From an uncultured Alphaproteobacteria bacterium (GTDB lineage: Bacteria > Pseudomonadota > Alphaproteobacteria > UBA9655), in NCBI GenBank assembly GCA_905479605.1, contig CAJQNC010000065.1, positions 1 through 40,372 of the forward strand: a DNA stretch of 40,372 nucleotides, given 5' to 3'. Both the position numbers and the translations under genes were made by a program. This document shows positions 1 to 8,273 of this stretch, one piece after another. Numbering within the stretch: the first letter of the stretch is position 1; each line of letters starts with the position of its first letter. A model generated the notes under the pieces. It was given only the letters and a program-made list of their open reading frames with translations. It was not told the origin of the DNA and searched no databases.

Positions 1-2
1 TA

Positions 3-62
3 GAGTTTATGACACCCAAAGAAGCCTTCTTGAAAGAGGCACTAAAAAGGGGTAGCCTCTAA
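3..62 (+). pseudogene. possible C-terminal end of a transposase (IS30-like?), cut by the window edge
   Basis: An open frame enters from the left edge and ends at TAA (60-62). Its visible tail contains EFMTPKEAF and ends KRGSL. The LxFxTPxEzF pattern resembles the C-terminus of IS30-family transposases, which is a family resemblance from memory. Only about 19 codons are visible, so truncation by the window edge cannot be told from true truncation. The frame is followed at once by a 34-bp tandem repeat, as might be expected next to an element end. Identity is weakly supported. Confidence 0.25.
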
Positions 63-128
63 ATCGGAATTCGCACTTCACCCTTGAAATTGCCAAATCG
101 GAATTCGCACTTCACCCTTGAAATTGCC
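61..128. repeat. perfect 34-bp direct tandem repeat, two copies
   Basis: Two identical 34-bp units abut at 61-94 and 95-128; each contains AATTCGCACTTCACCCTTG. A diverged partial third copy (TCGCACTT..CTTGAA) seems to follow around 136-160. The first unit overlaps the stop codon of the possible transposase tail. It could be a duplicated element terminus or a small minisatellite. From here to 240 I see no gene; this stretch is the downstream end of the polysaccharide locus. Confidence 0.8.
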
Positions 129-239
129 CCTCTAAGGTGTCGCACTTGCAGCTTGAACGTGTTCCCTACCCTAGTTAGTTTATATACTGACAGTAAGCCG
201 CGCACTATATATGATAAATTGAAGCTTAGACTTGAATCT

Positions 240-1049
240 CTAGTTCGTGCTCTCGACCTTAAACGTAAACCTCTTATAGAGTTTATTTTTTAATTTATTC
301 ATTAATTTTGAACGAAAGATAGTTTTGAAGAAGCTATATTTAAGAAAATAAAATCCAGCTCTCACTAAATCAAGTAAACCATTCTCCACAAGTGAGCGGC
401 GATATTCATTTAGAGACTTCATATAGTGCCTATCACTGACACCCCCAAGTTGCATTTGAGCAAGAGCTGCGTCAATCTTCACAAACTTCACACCATACTT
501 AATGGCCCTGTGCACCCAGTGACTATCCATAGCATATTTGTAATCATTAGAATACTCTCCTATATTGGCATAAGCTTTTTTGTTAACGAATAAGCATGGA
601 TGAAATACAGACATACGTTTTTTCATTGCCTCAACATTAGATGGGACAACATAAGCATCACCACATCGAGCATCTAGGAATTGTATATTACCATAGAAAA
701 TATCTGCATCAGAATGTAACTTATACGCCTGCGCCACTTCCATTGCAGCATTTGGCAACCATTGATCATCACTATTTAGAATAGCTACGAGGTCACCGGA
801 CGCCTTCAAGATACCCCGATTAAATGCATCAGCAATTCCGTGGTCTAGGCCTGACTCCCAGTAAGCAATTTTATCAGCATATCGTTTAATAACTTCCACG
901 GTTCCATCTGTCGAACCACCGTCAATTACAATAATTTCAATATTTAGATACCCTTGACCAAGGATAGATTTGAAAGTTTTTTCAATCGTTGCCGCACCAT
1001 TCAGAACGACTGTCACGACGGAGATTTTAGGAGTTTTATAAGTTGCCAT
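240..1049 (-). CDS. family 2 glycosyltransferase (WcaE/WcaA-like)
   Basis: This is a 269-residue GT-A glycosyltransferase of family 2. The N-terminal strand ISVVTVVLN (9-17), IDGGSTDGT (42-50) and NSDD (92-95, the metal and nucleotide-sugar binding acidic motif) are all present. GLDHGIADAFNRG (67-79) is typical of the colanic-acid GT subgroup. The basic, hydrophobic C-terminus (about 230-262) suits peripheral attachment to the inner membrane. The ATG at 1049 overlaps the end of the upstream DUF115 gene by 14 bp, so the two are translationally coupled. It is the last gene of the long minus-strand polysaccharide locus. It probably adds one sugar to the lipid-linked glycan; donor and acceptor cannot be told from sequence. 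Confidence 0.88.
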   Translation of the reverse strand: MATYKTPKISVVTVVLNGAATIEKTFKSILGQGYLNIEIIVIDGGSTDGTVEVIKRYADKIAYWESGLDHGIADAFNRGILKASGDLVAILNSDDQWLPNAAMEVAQAYKLHSDADIFYGNIQFLDARCGDAYVVPSNVEAMKKRMSVFHPCLFVNKKAYANIGEYSNDYKYAMDSHWVHRAIKYGVKFVKIDAALAQMQLGGVSDRHYMKSLNEYRRSLVENGLLDLVRAGFYFLKYSFFKTIFRSKLMNKLKNKLYKRFTFKVESTN

Positions 1050-1851
1050 TCAAAAAAATCTCTAAGTCAGCTTTAGGAAAAACACTTAGTTTTGACTCTG
1101 GCGTAGCATTTACAATCAAACGACCATCGCTTTCATATCCATGTTTGGCCATGTCATACGCATGTTCACTGCCTTTGAGGTCAGGATACTGCCACGGCTC
1201 CCCTTGAGTAAAATAGGTGTCACAGAAATGATTTCTATCGACCTCCTTATTATAGGTGACCTCATTGGGGACGCCGTCGATTATAAAATTGTGATCACAG
1301 CCAATCAGTGCCACCTGTGCAAACCCCATATGATAAGCAAGTTGCAAAGCAACATAGGTGACTGTAAATCCCTGAAATACGCTCATACTGCAGTCACCAG
1401 AAAAGTAAGGATAATCCGAAGAATGGAGCAGGGTTATGTTTTTAGAAATGTGAGACAACAAAGAACGTGCACTAGTATCTAGAAATGTCGGTATCCTTGT
1501 GTTAGAGAAAAAGTGTGCATTTTGTTTGATGACCAATGGATTTACTGAAACAATCGCCGAAGGCCGAAAAGGACTTTCATCAAACAGCAGATTGATTTTG
1601 TTTAGCCCAAAAGTAAATATTCCTTCAAGTTTCTGTAAATTAACCTGTTTGAGGGAGGGGCCATTGCAGATAATTACTGCCTTCTCGCCTTTGTATTTAT
1701 CCCTCAAACCCTTCATTTTCTTTTTGTGAACCCAAGAAGCTGGGGAAATATCCCATAGCAGCCTTCGGGTTATAAGCCCTAAACCCACCTTATATGGATT
1801 AAGGTGGTTATTTGGTATTGCTGGGGGTAAAAGAATTTTAGACAGGGTCAT
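1036..1851 (-). CDS. DUF115 (MptE/Maf-like) protein, putative glycosyltransferase
   Basis: The product is about 271 residues and starts MTLSKILLP. It has the DUF115 hallmarks: an N-terminal strand with CNGPSLK, a central VALIGCDHNF, then NHF..YF and the C-terminal YNxD-like region ending VNATPESKLSVFP. The family is annotated after the archaeal pterin kinase MptE, but members also include Maf proteins that put nonulosonic acids onto flagellin. In a polysaccharide locus a sugar-transfer role is the best inference. I chose the ATG at 1851 (14-bp overlap with the SDR). An earlier in-frame ATG at 1890 would add 13 hydrophobic residues inside the SDR gene and looks less likely. It is related to the 7254-7492 remnant and to the N-terminal part of the 1507-residue protein. 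Confidence 0.8.
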   Translation of the reverse strand: MTLSKILLPPAIPNNHLNPYKVGLGLITRRLLWDISPASWVHKKKMKGLRDKYKGEKAVIICNGPSLKQVNLQKLEGIFTFGLNKINLLFDESPFRPSAIVSVNPLVIKQNAHFFSNTRIPTFLDTSARSLLSHISKNITLLHSSDYPYFSGDCSMSVFQGFTVTYVALQLAYHMGFAQVALIGCDHNFIIDGVPNEVTYNKEVDRNHFCDTYFTQGEPWQYPDLKGSEHAYDMAKHGYESDGRLIVNATPESKLSVFPKADLEIFLNGNL

Positions 1852-2596
1852 GGAGCCTGCAGCCAATCCCACCATCAATAGAAAGATCACTTCCCGTCAT
1901 GAAACCAGAATCTTGTGAGCAAAGAAATAATACAGCCTTAGCTACTTCCATTGGATCCGCAATACGGCCCAAGGGGTGGCATGCTTCCAAATATTTTAAC
2001 TTTTCAGGATCTGCACGAAAACCATCCTTTAACATCTCTGTTGCAGTTGCTGCAGGAGATACCATATTTACAGTTACCTCCGGCGCCAGCTCCAGTGCTA
2101 AAGCACGTGTCAATCCTGCAAGCGCTGCCTTTGAAGTTGAATAAGCACAGAACCCTGGTTTGGTGAGCTTATTGTGGATACTGCCAATATTGACTACTGT
2201 ACCTCTAGCTTCTCTCAGTTGCTGAGAAAATAATTTTGCCAGCAAGAAAGGAGCCGATACATTGATCTGAAGTGTTGAATGAAATTCCTTTATAGAGAGC
2301 TCATTCAATGGTTTGACAATCTGATAAGCGGCATTATTGATTAATGCTTTTAGGTGGAAGTTATGTTCAAAAAGATATTGGGCTACTTGGTCAAACAGTG
2401 TGGATTGCTCATCCTCATTCGAAACTAGAGTAGCTAGGTCGCACGATATATATAGATCACACTCAACAGAAGATTCTGATCGTCGCCCAAGTCCTAGGAC
2501 TATATACCCGCTATCCCTAAATGCCTGATTTAGAGCAAAGCCAATGCCACCATCAATGCCGGTTATTAGGGCTACTTTCTGATGAGGTTTTGACAT
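1838..2596 (-). CDS. short-chain dehydrogenase/reductase (SDR)
   Basis: This is a 252-residue classical SDR. Nucleotide-binding TGIDGGIG is at 12-19, NNA at 87-89, and the catalytic set is S139, Y152 and K156 (YSTSK); the family-typical VNMVSPA follows at 176-182 and a C-terminal TGSDLSIDGG. It should reduce a keto group or oxidise a hydroxyl with NAD(P)H. The ATG at 2596 has a good Shine-Dalgarno site (AAAGGAA). SDRs occur beside NeuA-type cytidylyltransferases in nonulosonate loci (PtmA/PtmB of Campylobacter), so action on a sugar acid or its precursor is plausible, but the substrate is not readable from sequence. Confidence 0.85.
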   Translation of the reverse strand: MSKPHQKVALITGIDGGIGFALNQAFRDSGYIVLGLGRRSESSVECDLYISCDLATLVSNEDEQSTLFDQVAQYLFEHNFHLKALINNAAYQIVKPLNELSIKEFHSTLQINVSAPFLLAKLFSQQLREARGTVVNIGSIHNKLTKPGFCAYSTSKAALAGLTRALALELAPEVTVNMVSPAATATEMLKDGFRADPEKLKYLEACHPLGRIADPMEVAKAVLFLCSQDSGFMTGSDLSIDGGIGCRLHDPV

Positions 2597-2623
2597 TGAA
2601 GGTTCCTTTAGTTTTCTAAAAAC

Positions 2624-5600
2624 TTACACAACTCTAAATACGGCCGTTCGCCACTCTGAGCCTACGAATTCAACACATGGATTCTTCAAAACCTCGCTAT
2701 CTACAAACTGCTTAACATCTGGCCAATCTTCTACTCTATAATCATCAAAGATAATATATCCGCCTTTATTGACAAAAGGCATGTATATATCAAAATCGCT
2801 CTTAACACCTTCATATGAGTGGTCTCCATCAATAAGCAAGACGTCACACTTTGTTTTTGCAACGTGATCAATTGTATCTTGATTTGTACTAAGAGACTTA
2901 AGAAGGGTGTAATCAGATTCAGGAACATTAAGCTTCATGTTATAATGAAATATATTTTCATCTACGATCTCACCTGTCATCATATCTTTTTTATGACTAC
3001 CATAATAACCATCCAAGGGGTCAACGGCAATCACGTGAACATGTTTAGAGAACAGTCGAGAACAGTCAGCCAAAGAGGCCAAACAAATACCAAATAACGA
3101 CCCAATTTCAACAACCACTAAATAATTTTGTTTAATCGACATCGTAACCAAAACACGTAATACGATGTCTTCAATTGCAGTTGCCAAGCGTCCACGGGAC
3201 AAAAACTCAATTCGACATATTTGATGAGCTAGGTAAGATAGCTGCTTTTCTGTGTATTCTAAGCATAACAATTTTGACCACTTCTCAACGAGCAATTTGC
3301 TATTTCTGAAAGTCAGATACCTAGAGAATGGCTGAAACCTTAACATATTTGCACTAGATGATACGCTTTGGACTAGTTTTAAATGCTCTTTAGAGCTTTT
3401 AGATGCAATGTCAGAAAATAAATCACCTACAGAACCTGAGAGGTTTATCTGTTGGTCTTTCAATGTGGTCAATTTCTTGTTTAGGTTTTTTTGATGCTCT
3501 TCAATATGAAATAACTTTTTTTGAAAGGAATCTAACAAAGACTTTTCTAAAACATTTGCCGTATTCCTCTTCAATAGAAGGACACATAAAGCAAACATAA
3601 AAGATATTAAAAATATATTAGGTGCCCATTCGAGAAAAACATAAGCTAAACAGGAATAGAATAATATAAAAGACAGTGCAATAATAACTTTTTTCCTAGT
3701 GAAAAAGTTCGAAGTTAAAATCCTAATGAAGTTCTTCACTGAGGATTTATATTTATTCGGTATACAACTAGCTATTTTTACATACAAAAAGTCCGAACTT
3801 TTTTTAATGAATTGTGATGATGCAGAAGTGAGACCTGATATTATCTTATGAAACTGCACCTTGGGTAAAGACTGATGGTGTTCATTCATTATCTTTTTGT
3901 TGTTATGGCTTGGTTCATCCTGAATATTTACAATCCGATTCCGTTCATTTAAGTTGTTATTATCGCTCTTGGGAATAGGACTTGCACTGCCCTTAGCGAT
4001 CTGAAAGGCCTGTATTTTTGTTGCAGATCTTGACTTTAATAAACTGTTTAAATGCTTTTCAATTTCCCGCTCTCCGGGATCTTCGAGAAAAGCTAGCAAG
4101 TTACCCCAAGATTCTTCATTAGCCAACTCACAAGGGTACTTATTTAAGGCGCACCAATCATGAGGGATACCATATCGGATTATAGGATGCCACTCACTAA
4201 CATATACTGTATAGCCTTTTTCAGCTAAATAATCACAAATATATCTCCAATTATGGCCAAGTAGTTTTGTTTTTGCATCTTCAAATTCACATTCAATTAC
4301 GGCAGGTTTATGAGTTTCCCATGGCACCCCCCGAAGAACAGAAAGGTCGTAACCTTCGACATCTATTTTTAAGAAGTCAATTTTAGTTATACTATTCTCT
4401 TTGATAATATTTTTAACTGTAGTTACATCTACTTCACCCGCCTCCTCATGACTTGGATGAAATGCCAACATTCCTGAAATACCCGTACTAACTTCAGAAG
4501 TGTAAAAAGCAACATTTTTTTGTTCACAGTCAGCAACAGCACGAGTATCTATAGTAACGTTTTCCTTATTTCCATGTAAAGCTATGAGCTTTTTACGATT
4601 TATAGAGTTTGGCTCAAAAGCAAGAACTCGCCACCCATTTTGAGCAAATGGTGACAAAGATGAGCCGTGTTGAGCACCTACATCAACCATGACTTTTTTT
4701 GAGTTACTGTCATTTATCATTAATCGAGAAATTAAATAGGTTTCATCAAAGTGGACGTTCTGTCCACGAGAATAACTACTGCAGAGGTGTGCCATTTCTT
4801 GCTCCTTTAATTGAATAAGTAATTGTGTCCAACTGTTTTTAGAGAAATAATCCTCTTGTGATTTAGATATACGCTCATAGTAACCTTCAATATTTTCAGA
4901 TATTTTCTTAATCGCAGTTAAAAGAGACTCATATCCATCAATAACTTCTCCAATACCATACTGTTTTACTACTCCCGCAAGCCATGTATTGCACATCACT
5001 ATTATTGGCTTTCCTAAGTAAAGAGCATCTATAACTAATCCCGATGTACGCTCACTAAATGCTGAAGCTTGGTAGGGTAAAACTACTATATCAAGGCTGT
5101 CTAAAAATTTAATGAACTCATCTAAAGTCAGTTCTTGTTCACATATATGACACCCTGACTTACGTATTAGATTTATATGATGCTCAATGAAGCTTAAGTG
5201 CTTGGGGCTAGGGTTAAATACTGATGCTCGAACGAAGATATCAAGATGTAAATCATTCTCTATAGCAACCCGTTGGACGAAATCAGACGTAAGTTGAAAA
5301 CCTTTAGACTCACTAACCCCACCAGGAAAACCTACTCTGATAGGATCATTACATTGTTTTTCCTTATTAAGCAGTTTCAAAGCAGATTTATCAGAAAAAG
5401 TTGTGCTTGGATGCCTTATTGGTGCAAGCTTTACTCCATAATGTAACTCAAAGGAATTTGAAAACTGCTCGGTAGGAGCCAATAATCTAACCCACTTAGA
5501 CTGAACTAGGCTCGCTACAATTGGTTTCCATTTTGAAATATATTCTGGGCTTTTATATTCATCAAATGAAGTCCAAAAAAGATTTACTACAGCCGTAACC

Positions 5601-7147
5601 TCATGAAAGTGTTGAATTACCTCGGAAATGGCTTGCGCAACAGCGATACTACCACAATATACATACACCAACACCCTTTTATGCCCTTCTAAAACCTTTT
5701 TCAGTGAAGCCTTAAAAGTATACTTAAAGTTGGGAATGTCAGCACCCTGCTTATAAATCCACGAATAATTATTAAAAGTCGGCAAAAAAAACTTTCTTAT
5801 TGATCCATCAGAGCACTGTGTAGATCCAAAGACGTAATATGGATGATTATTTATCTCGCAGACTTCCGCTAACCTATCATTATACGCCAGCCAATGGCCA
5901 GATTCGTCTTTACCGTCTGGATCTATCATCACGACAGCTAGCTCATCAGAACTCTCTGATGTTGTCGTTGCAATATTTGAGGTGATTTTTTTTAAAGCTG
6001 GGATATATGACTTGGTTATATTATATATTTTCTTATTTTTTTTAATATAATTAGTTAGCCAAACATCCAGAACCTTACAATGCTGTTCGTAATAATCATC
6101 GTAGTCTATATCGAAAAAGGCAGGATGAGCACATTTAATCTCACTCATTTTTTCATTTAACTGAGAAGCCTTATCATGCTTCCAAAAATAAGAGTTTTCT
6201 TCAGAAGGGCGTCCATCACAGCCAAATATTCGTGTTTCTTCAAAAAATGTGGATGCGAGCGGAAGTAAAAAAAGTGTAAGCACATTGGCTGTAGTTGCAA
6301 CATAAAAATCACTACCAAGGTCTAAATTGGGAATTTCTTGCTTTTTAAAAGGAACGCCAGCTATTCTCTCATGAAACCGCTTAGGCAAGTAAGTAATGTA
6401 TATGTGATAATCTCGTATAGGAACAATTAGATCGGCATCATAGCGATCTAAAGCCTCTATTAACTCACTCCTAAACTGACCGGCATAACTCGATGGTCCT
6501 GCATGAAAAATTGGGTCAGCCACAACAACCAAGCGGGGCTGCAGCCTATCCATCAACTTGCGATTTCGCACCATACTGTTACAAGCGATCGAAACACCAT
6601 CCGAATAATCATAATCACTTGCTTCACTTAGGTTTGGACCAGTGCCAAAAATATAACCCTTCGAAGATTTACACCGAGATAATATGCCATTGAAAACATC
6701 TTTAGATTTTAAGACATTCCTTGTCATTTCATCTTCAAAAAGATTTCCAAGCATTAAATAAAAAGAGCTGGCAAATCTTTCTTTTTTATGGTCAACCTTA
6801 ATAATTTTTTTATTCTTTATTAGAGGCCTATAGAGACTGTCGGGGATTTTATCTGCTTGGCTCAGGTCAGACTCAGTAAGAAATACCACATCACAATCGA
6901 TAAAATCGTTTAGCGCCAGTTCTGCTAGCTTCGCTTGTTTAAATACAATAGGTAGCTTACCTACGCAGTCAGATATTGCTTGATCCAAATGATCAGGAAT
7001 TTCACCAATCTGAAGGTTTTCAATATCATGAAATATAGTAATCTGTTCGATTTTGTCTGAAAATGGATAAATATACCAATGAAGTCTATAATAATGCTCA
7101 GTGAGCTCATCTTGATTTTCAAAAACTGGGATCAAAGCTATTTTCAT
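2624..7147 (-). CDS. giant multidomain surface-glycan protein: DUF115-like + GT4 + FkbM methyltransferase + membrane hairpin + second methyltransferase
   Basis: The product is 1507 residues long. Residues 1-160 match nothing I recognise. Residues 163-345 look DUF115/Maf-like (FGTGPNL 167-173, ACNSM 188-192, ADPIFHAGPS 210-219, FGCDGRP 308-314). Residues 403-770 resemble a GT-B family 4 glycosyltransferase (RVGFPGGVSESKGF 604-617; DIVVLPYQ...SERTSG 686-703, carrying the donor-binding Glu region). Residues 819-990 are an FkbM-type SAM methyltransferase (VDVGAQHG 821-828, AFEP 843-846, DFLKIDVEGYD 924-934). Two membrane segments lie at about 1153-1171 and 1176-1193, followed by a short likely coiled coil (1198-1240). 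Residues 1340-1507 are a second SAM methyltransferase (VVEIGS 1345-1350, AVDPLDG 1374-1380, LLIDGDHSYEG 1437-1447, IIFDDY 1465-1470). No frameshift or stop interrupts it. The membrane hairpin would place both enzymatic ends in the cytoplasm. It probably modifies or caps the exported glycan. Confidence 0.85.
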   Translation of the reverse strand: MKIALIPVFENQDELTEHYYRLHWYIYPFSDKIEQITIFHDIENLQIGEIPDHLDQAISDCVGKLPIVFKQAKLAELALNDFIDCDVVFLTESDLSQADKIPDSLYRPLIKNKKIIKVDHKKERFASSFYLMLGNLFEDEMTRNVLKSKDVFNGILSRCKSSKGYIFGTGPNLSEASDYDYSDGVSIACNSMVRNRKLMDRLQPRLVVVADPIFHAGPSSYAGQFRSELIEALDRYDADLIVPIRDYHIYITYLPKRFHERIAGVPFKKQEIPNLDLGSDFYVATTANVLTLFLLPLASTFFEETRIFGCDGRPSEENSYFWKHDKASQLNEKMSEIKCAHPAFFDIDYDDYYEQHCKVLDVWLTNYIKKNKKIYNITKSYIPALKKITSNIATTTSESSDELAVVMIDPDGKDESGHWLAYNDRLAEVCEINNHPYYVFGSTQCSDGSIRKFFLPTFNNYSWIYKQGADIPNFKYTFKASLKKVLEGHKRVLVYVYCGSIAVAQAISEVIQHFHEVTAVVNLFWTSFDEYKSPEYISKWKPIVASLVQSKWVRLLAPTEQFSNSFELHYGVKLAPIRHPSTTFSDKSALKLLNKEKQCNDPIRVGFPGGVSESKGFQLTSDFVQRVAIENDLHLDIFVRASVFNPSPKHLSFIEHHINLIRKSGCHICEQELTLDEFIKFLDSLDIVVLPYQASAFSERTSGLVIDALYLGKPIIVMCNTWLAGVVKQYGIGEVIDGYESLLTAIKKISENIEGYYERISKSQEDYFSKNSWTQLLIQLKEQEMAHLCSSYSRGQNVHFDETYLISRLMINDSNSKKVMVDVGAQHGSSLSPFAQNGWRVLAFEPNSINRKKLIALHGNKENVTIDTRAVADCEQKNVAFYTSEVSTGISGMLAFHPSHEEAGEVDVTTVKNIIKENSITKIDFLKIDVEGYDLSVLRGVPWETHKPAVIECEFEDAKTKLLGHNWRYICDYLAEKGYTVYVSEWHPIIRYGIPHDWCALNKYPCELANEESWGNLLAFLEDPGEREIEKHLNSLLKSRSATKIQAFQIAKGSASPIPKSDNNNLNERNRIVNIQDEPSHNNKKIMNEHHQSLPKVQFHKIISGLTSASSQFIKKSSDFLYVKIASCIPNKYKSSVKNFIRILTSNFFTRKKVIIALSFILFYSCLAYVFLEWAPNIFLISFMFALCVLLLKRNTANVLEKSLLDSFQKKLFHIEEHQKNLNKKLTTLKDQQINLSGSVGDLFSDIASKSSKEHLKLVQSVSSSANMLRFQPFSRYLTFRNSKLLVEKWSKLLCLEYTEKQLSYLAHQICRIEFLSRGRLATAIEDIVLRVLVTMSIKQNYLVVVEIGSLFGICLASLADCSRLFSKHVHVIAVDPLDGYYGSHKKDMMTGEIVDENIFHYNMKLNVPESDYTLLKSLSTNQDTIDHVAKTKCDVLLIDGDHSYEGVKSDFDIYMPFVNKGGYIIFDDYRVEDWPDVKQFVDSEVLKNPCVEFVGSEWRTAVFRVV

Positions 7148-7253
7148 AATTAGATTACCTTATTACATTTACTGTACCTATGCTATACAAATAGGAATTT
7201 AAGTGGCACACAATAACCCTCAAAATTTTTAAAGTCCAGAAGATTCATATAAC

Positions 7254-7492
7254 TTATAATAGGAGAAAGTTTTTATATGCCCATCTTTATACAACCTGGT
7301 GATTTAATTAATTGAGCATCAGGGCAAGAATAGTAATCTGAGGACTAATCGATTCTATCCTAGCACCTATACGATGCGTATCATACCAAGAGTCGAGTAA
7401 TTGTTAGTGCGAAATAAATCAAAGCCCTTTAGAGAAAAGCCATTACCAATAACTAAACATAGTTCTTCATTAAAGTAATTTTTAATATTCAA
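7254..7492 (-). pseudogene. decayed DUF115/Maf-like gene remnant
   Basis: The 374 bp between the giant gene and the methyltransferase looks empty but holds a broken gene. From a TTG at 7492 (preceded by AAAGGG) one reads NIKNYFNEELCLVIGNGFSLKGFD and on to NYSTLGM. An extra base at about 7378-7384 (ATAC where AAC is expected) shifts the frame. The next frame gives ASYRC, a TAG (7360-7362), DRID, a second TAG (7345-7347), then SSDYYSCPDAQLIKS. Both TAGs sit where the family has Trp, so each is one base from TGG. A further shift gives YKDGHIKTFLL, after which similarity fades before 7254. IGNGxSLKGFD..GMN and YWDRI.W are DUF115 family signatures, recalled rather than searched. Positions 7148-7253 show nothing further. 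Confidence 0.7.
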
Positions 7493-7521
7493 ACCGCCCT
7501 TTAAAAGTTAATATACTGAGC

Positions 7522-8237
7522 CTATAGCTTCCTGCCCCCCCAAAGAAGAGATGTCGATTGTGCTTTTGCCCTAAGCTGCTTAAGCTGAGGGATCATTCGA
7601 TTCCAATTTCTCATCACACTATCAGGGTTAGTCGCAAAGCCAGGCTGAAATGAGGGGAACTTGCTCATAGCTATCTGTATTTCTTCAAGAGGCTGAAACT
7701 TTCCGGAAGTAAAGGCGCTATTATAAAACTTCAAACGCTGCAAATTATAATAACCAGGCTCAGTATCATTATCATTTGCAAGGTAAATATCAACTGCATG
7801 CACCATAAGTCCTCCTGGCTTCAATATCCTCCAACAATCATCAATGAAATGATCAAACTCATCATTTTTGATGTGCTCTACAACGGATACTGAAAACACA
7901 ACATCAAAAGATTCAGACTCGATATGCTCTTTCGAGTTACCTATTAAACAGTAAATATTATTGACACCTTCATGACCAATTTTACCTACAGGACCATTGC
8001 CTTCCCCTTCAAATGGTTCAATATTAAACACTTCGTTCTTCAACGACAACCACTCCAAGATACGAGTATCGCCACCGCCAATTTCTGCTATCTTCTTTTC
8101 AGTACAGCCATCTAAGTAATCAGCAACTACTGAATCCTGAATACTTTTTAAATGCCAGGGTTCAATCTGCTTTATTTTTTTTCTATTCCATTATCTAGTG
8201 CATCCCAATAGCTATCTTTAGTTACAAACCGCAACAT
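7522..8237 (-). pseudogene. class I SAM methyltransferase gene interrupted by a single-base frameshift in a poly-A run
   Basis: A well-placed ATG at 8237, with Shine-Dalgarno AAAGGAG, opens a frame MLRFVTKDSYWDALDN that stops after GAA AAA AAA TAA. The A8 run is at 8175-8182 (T on the plus strand). One more A would join it to the long downstream frame, which contains IKQIEPWHLKS, SAM motif I EIGGGDTRILEW, SFDVVFSVSVVEHI and RILKPGGLMV. The joined product would be 238 residues, a normal type-11 methyltransferase size. Without the join, the 178-residue piece from a TTG at 8058 lacks motif I and could not bind SAM. Alternatives are a sequencing or assembly error, ribosomal -1 slippage (A AAA AAA sits exactly in phase before the stop) or transcriptional slippage on A8. 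It lies 36 bp downstream of the GT4 gene. Confidence 0.75.
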
Positions 8238-8273
8238 CTTAATTTCTCCTTTGATCCTAAATGATGGTGTAAA

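Noticed and set aside
61-128. CRISPR-like repeat
   Set aside because: The two 34-bp units abut directly with no spacer and only two full copies exist.
1141-1482. 113-codon plus-strand frame opposite the DUF115 gene
   Set aside because: No recognisable domain, and the opposite strand has strong family motifs.
8058-8058. TTG as the true start of the 178-residue methyltransferase
   Set aside because: That start removes SAM motif I (EIGGGDTRILEW), which lies just upstream in the same frame, and a strong Shine-Dalgarno with ATG exists at 8237.
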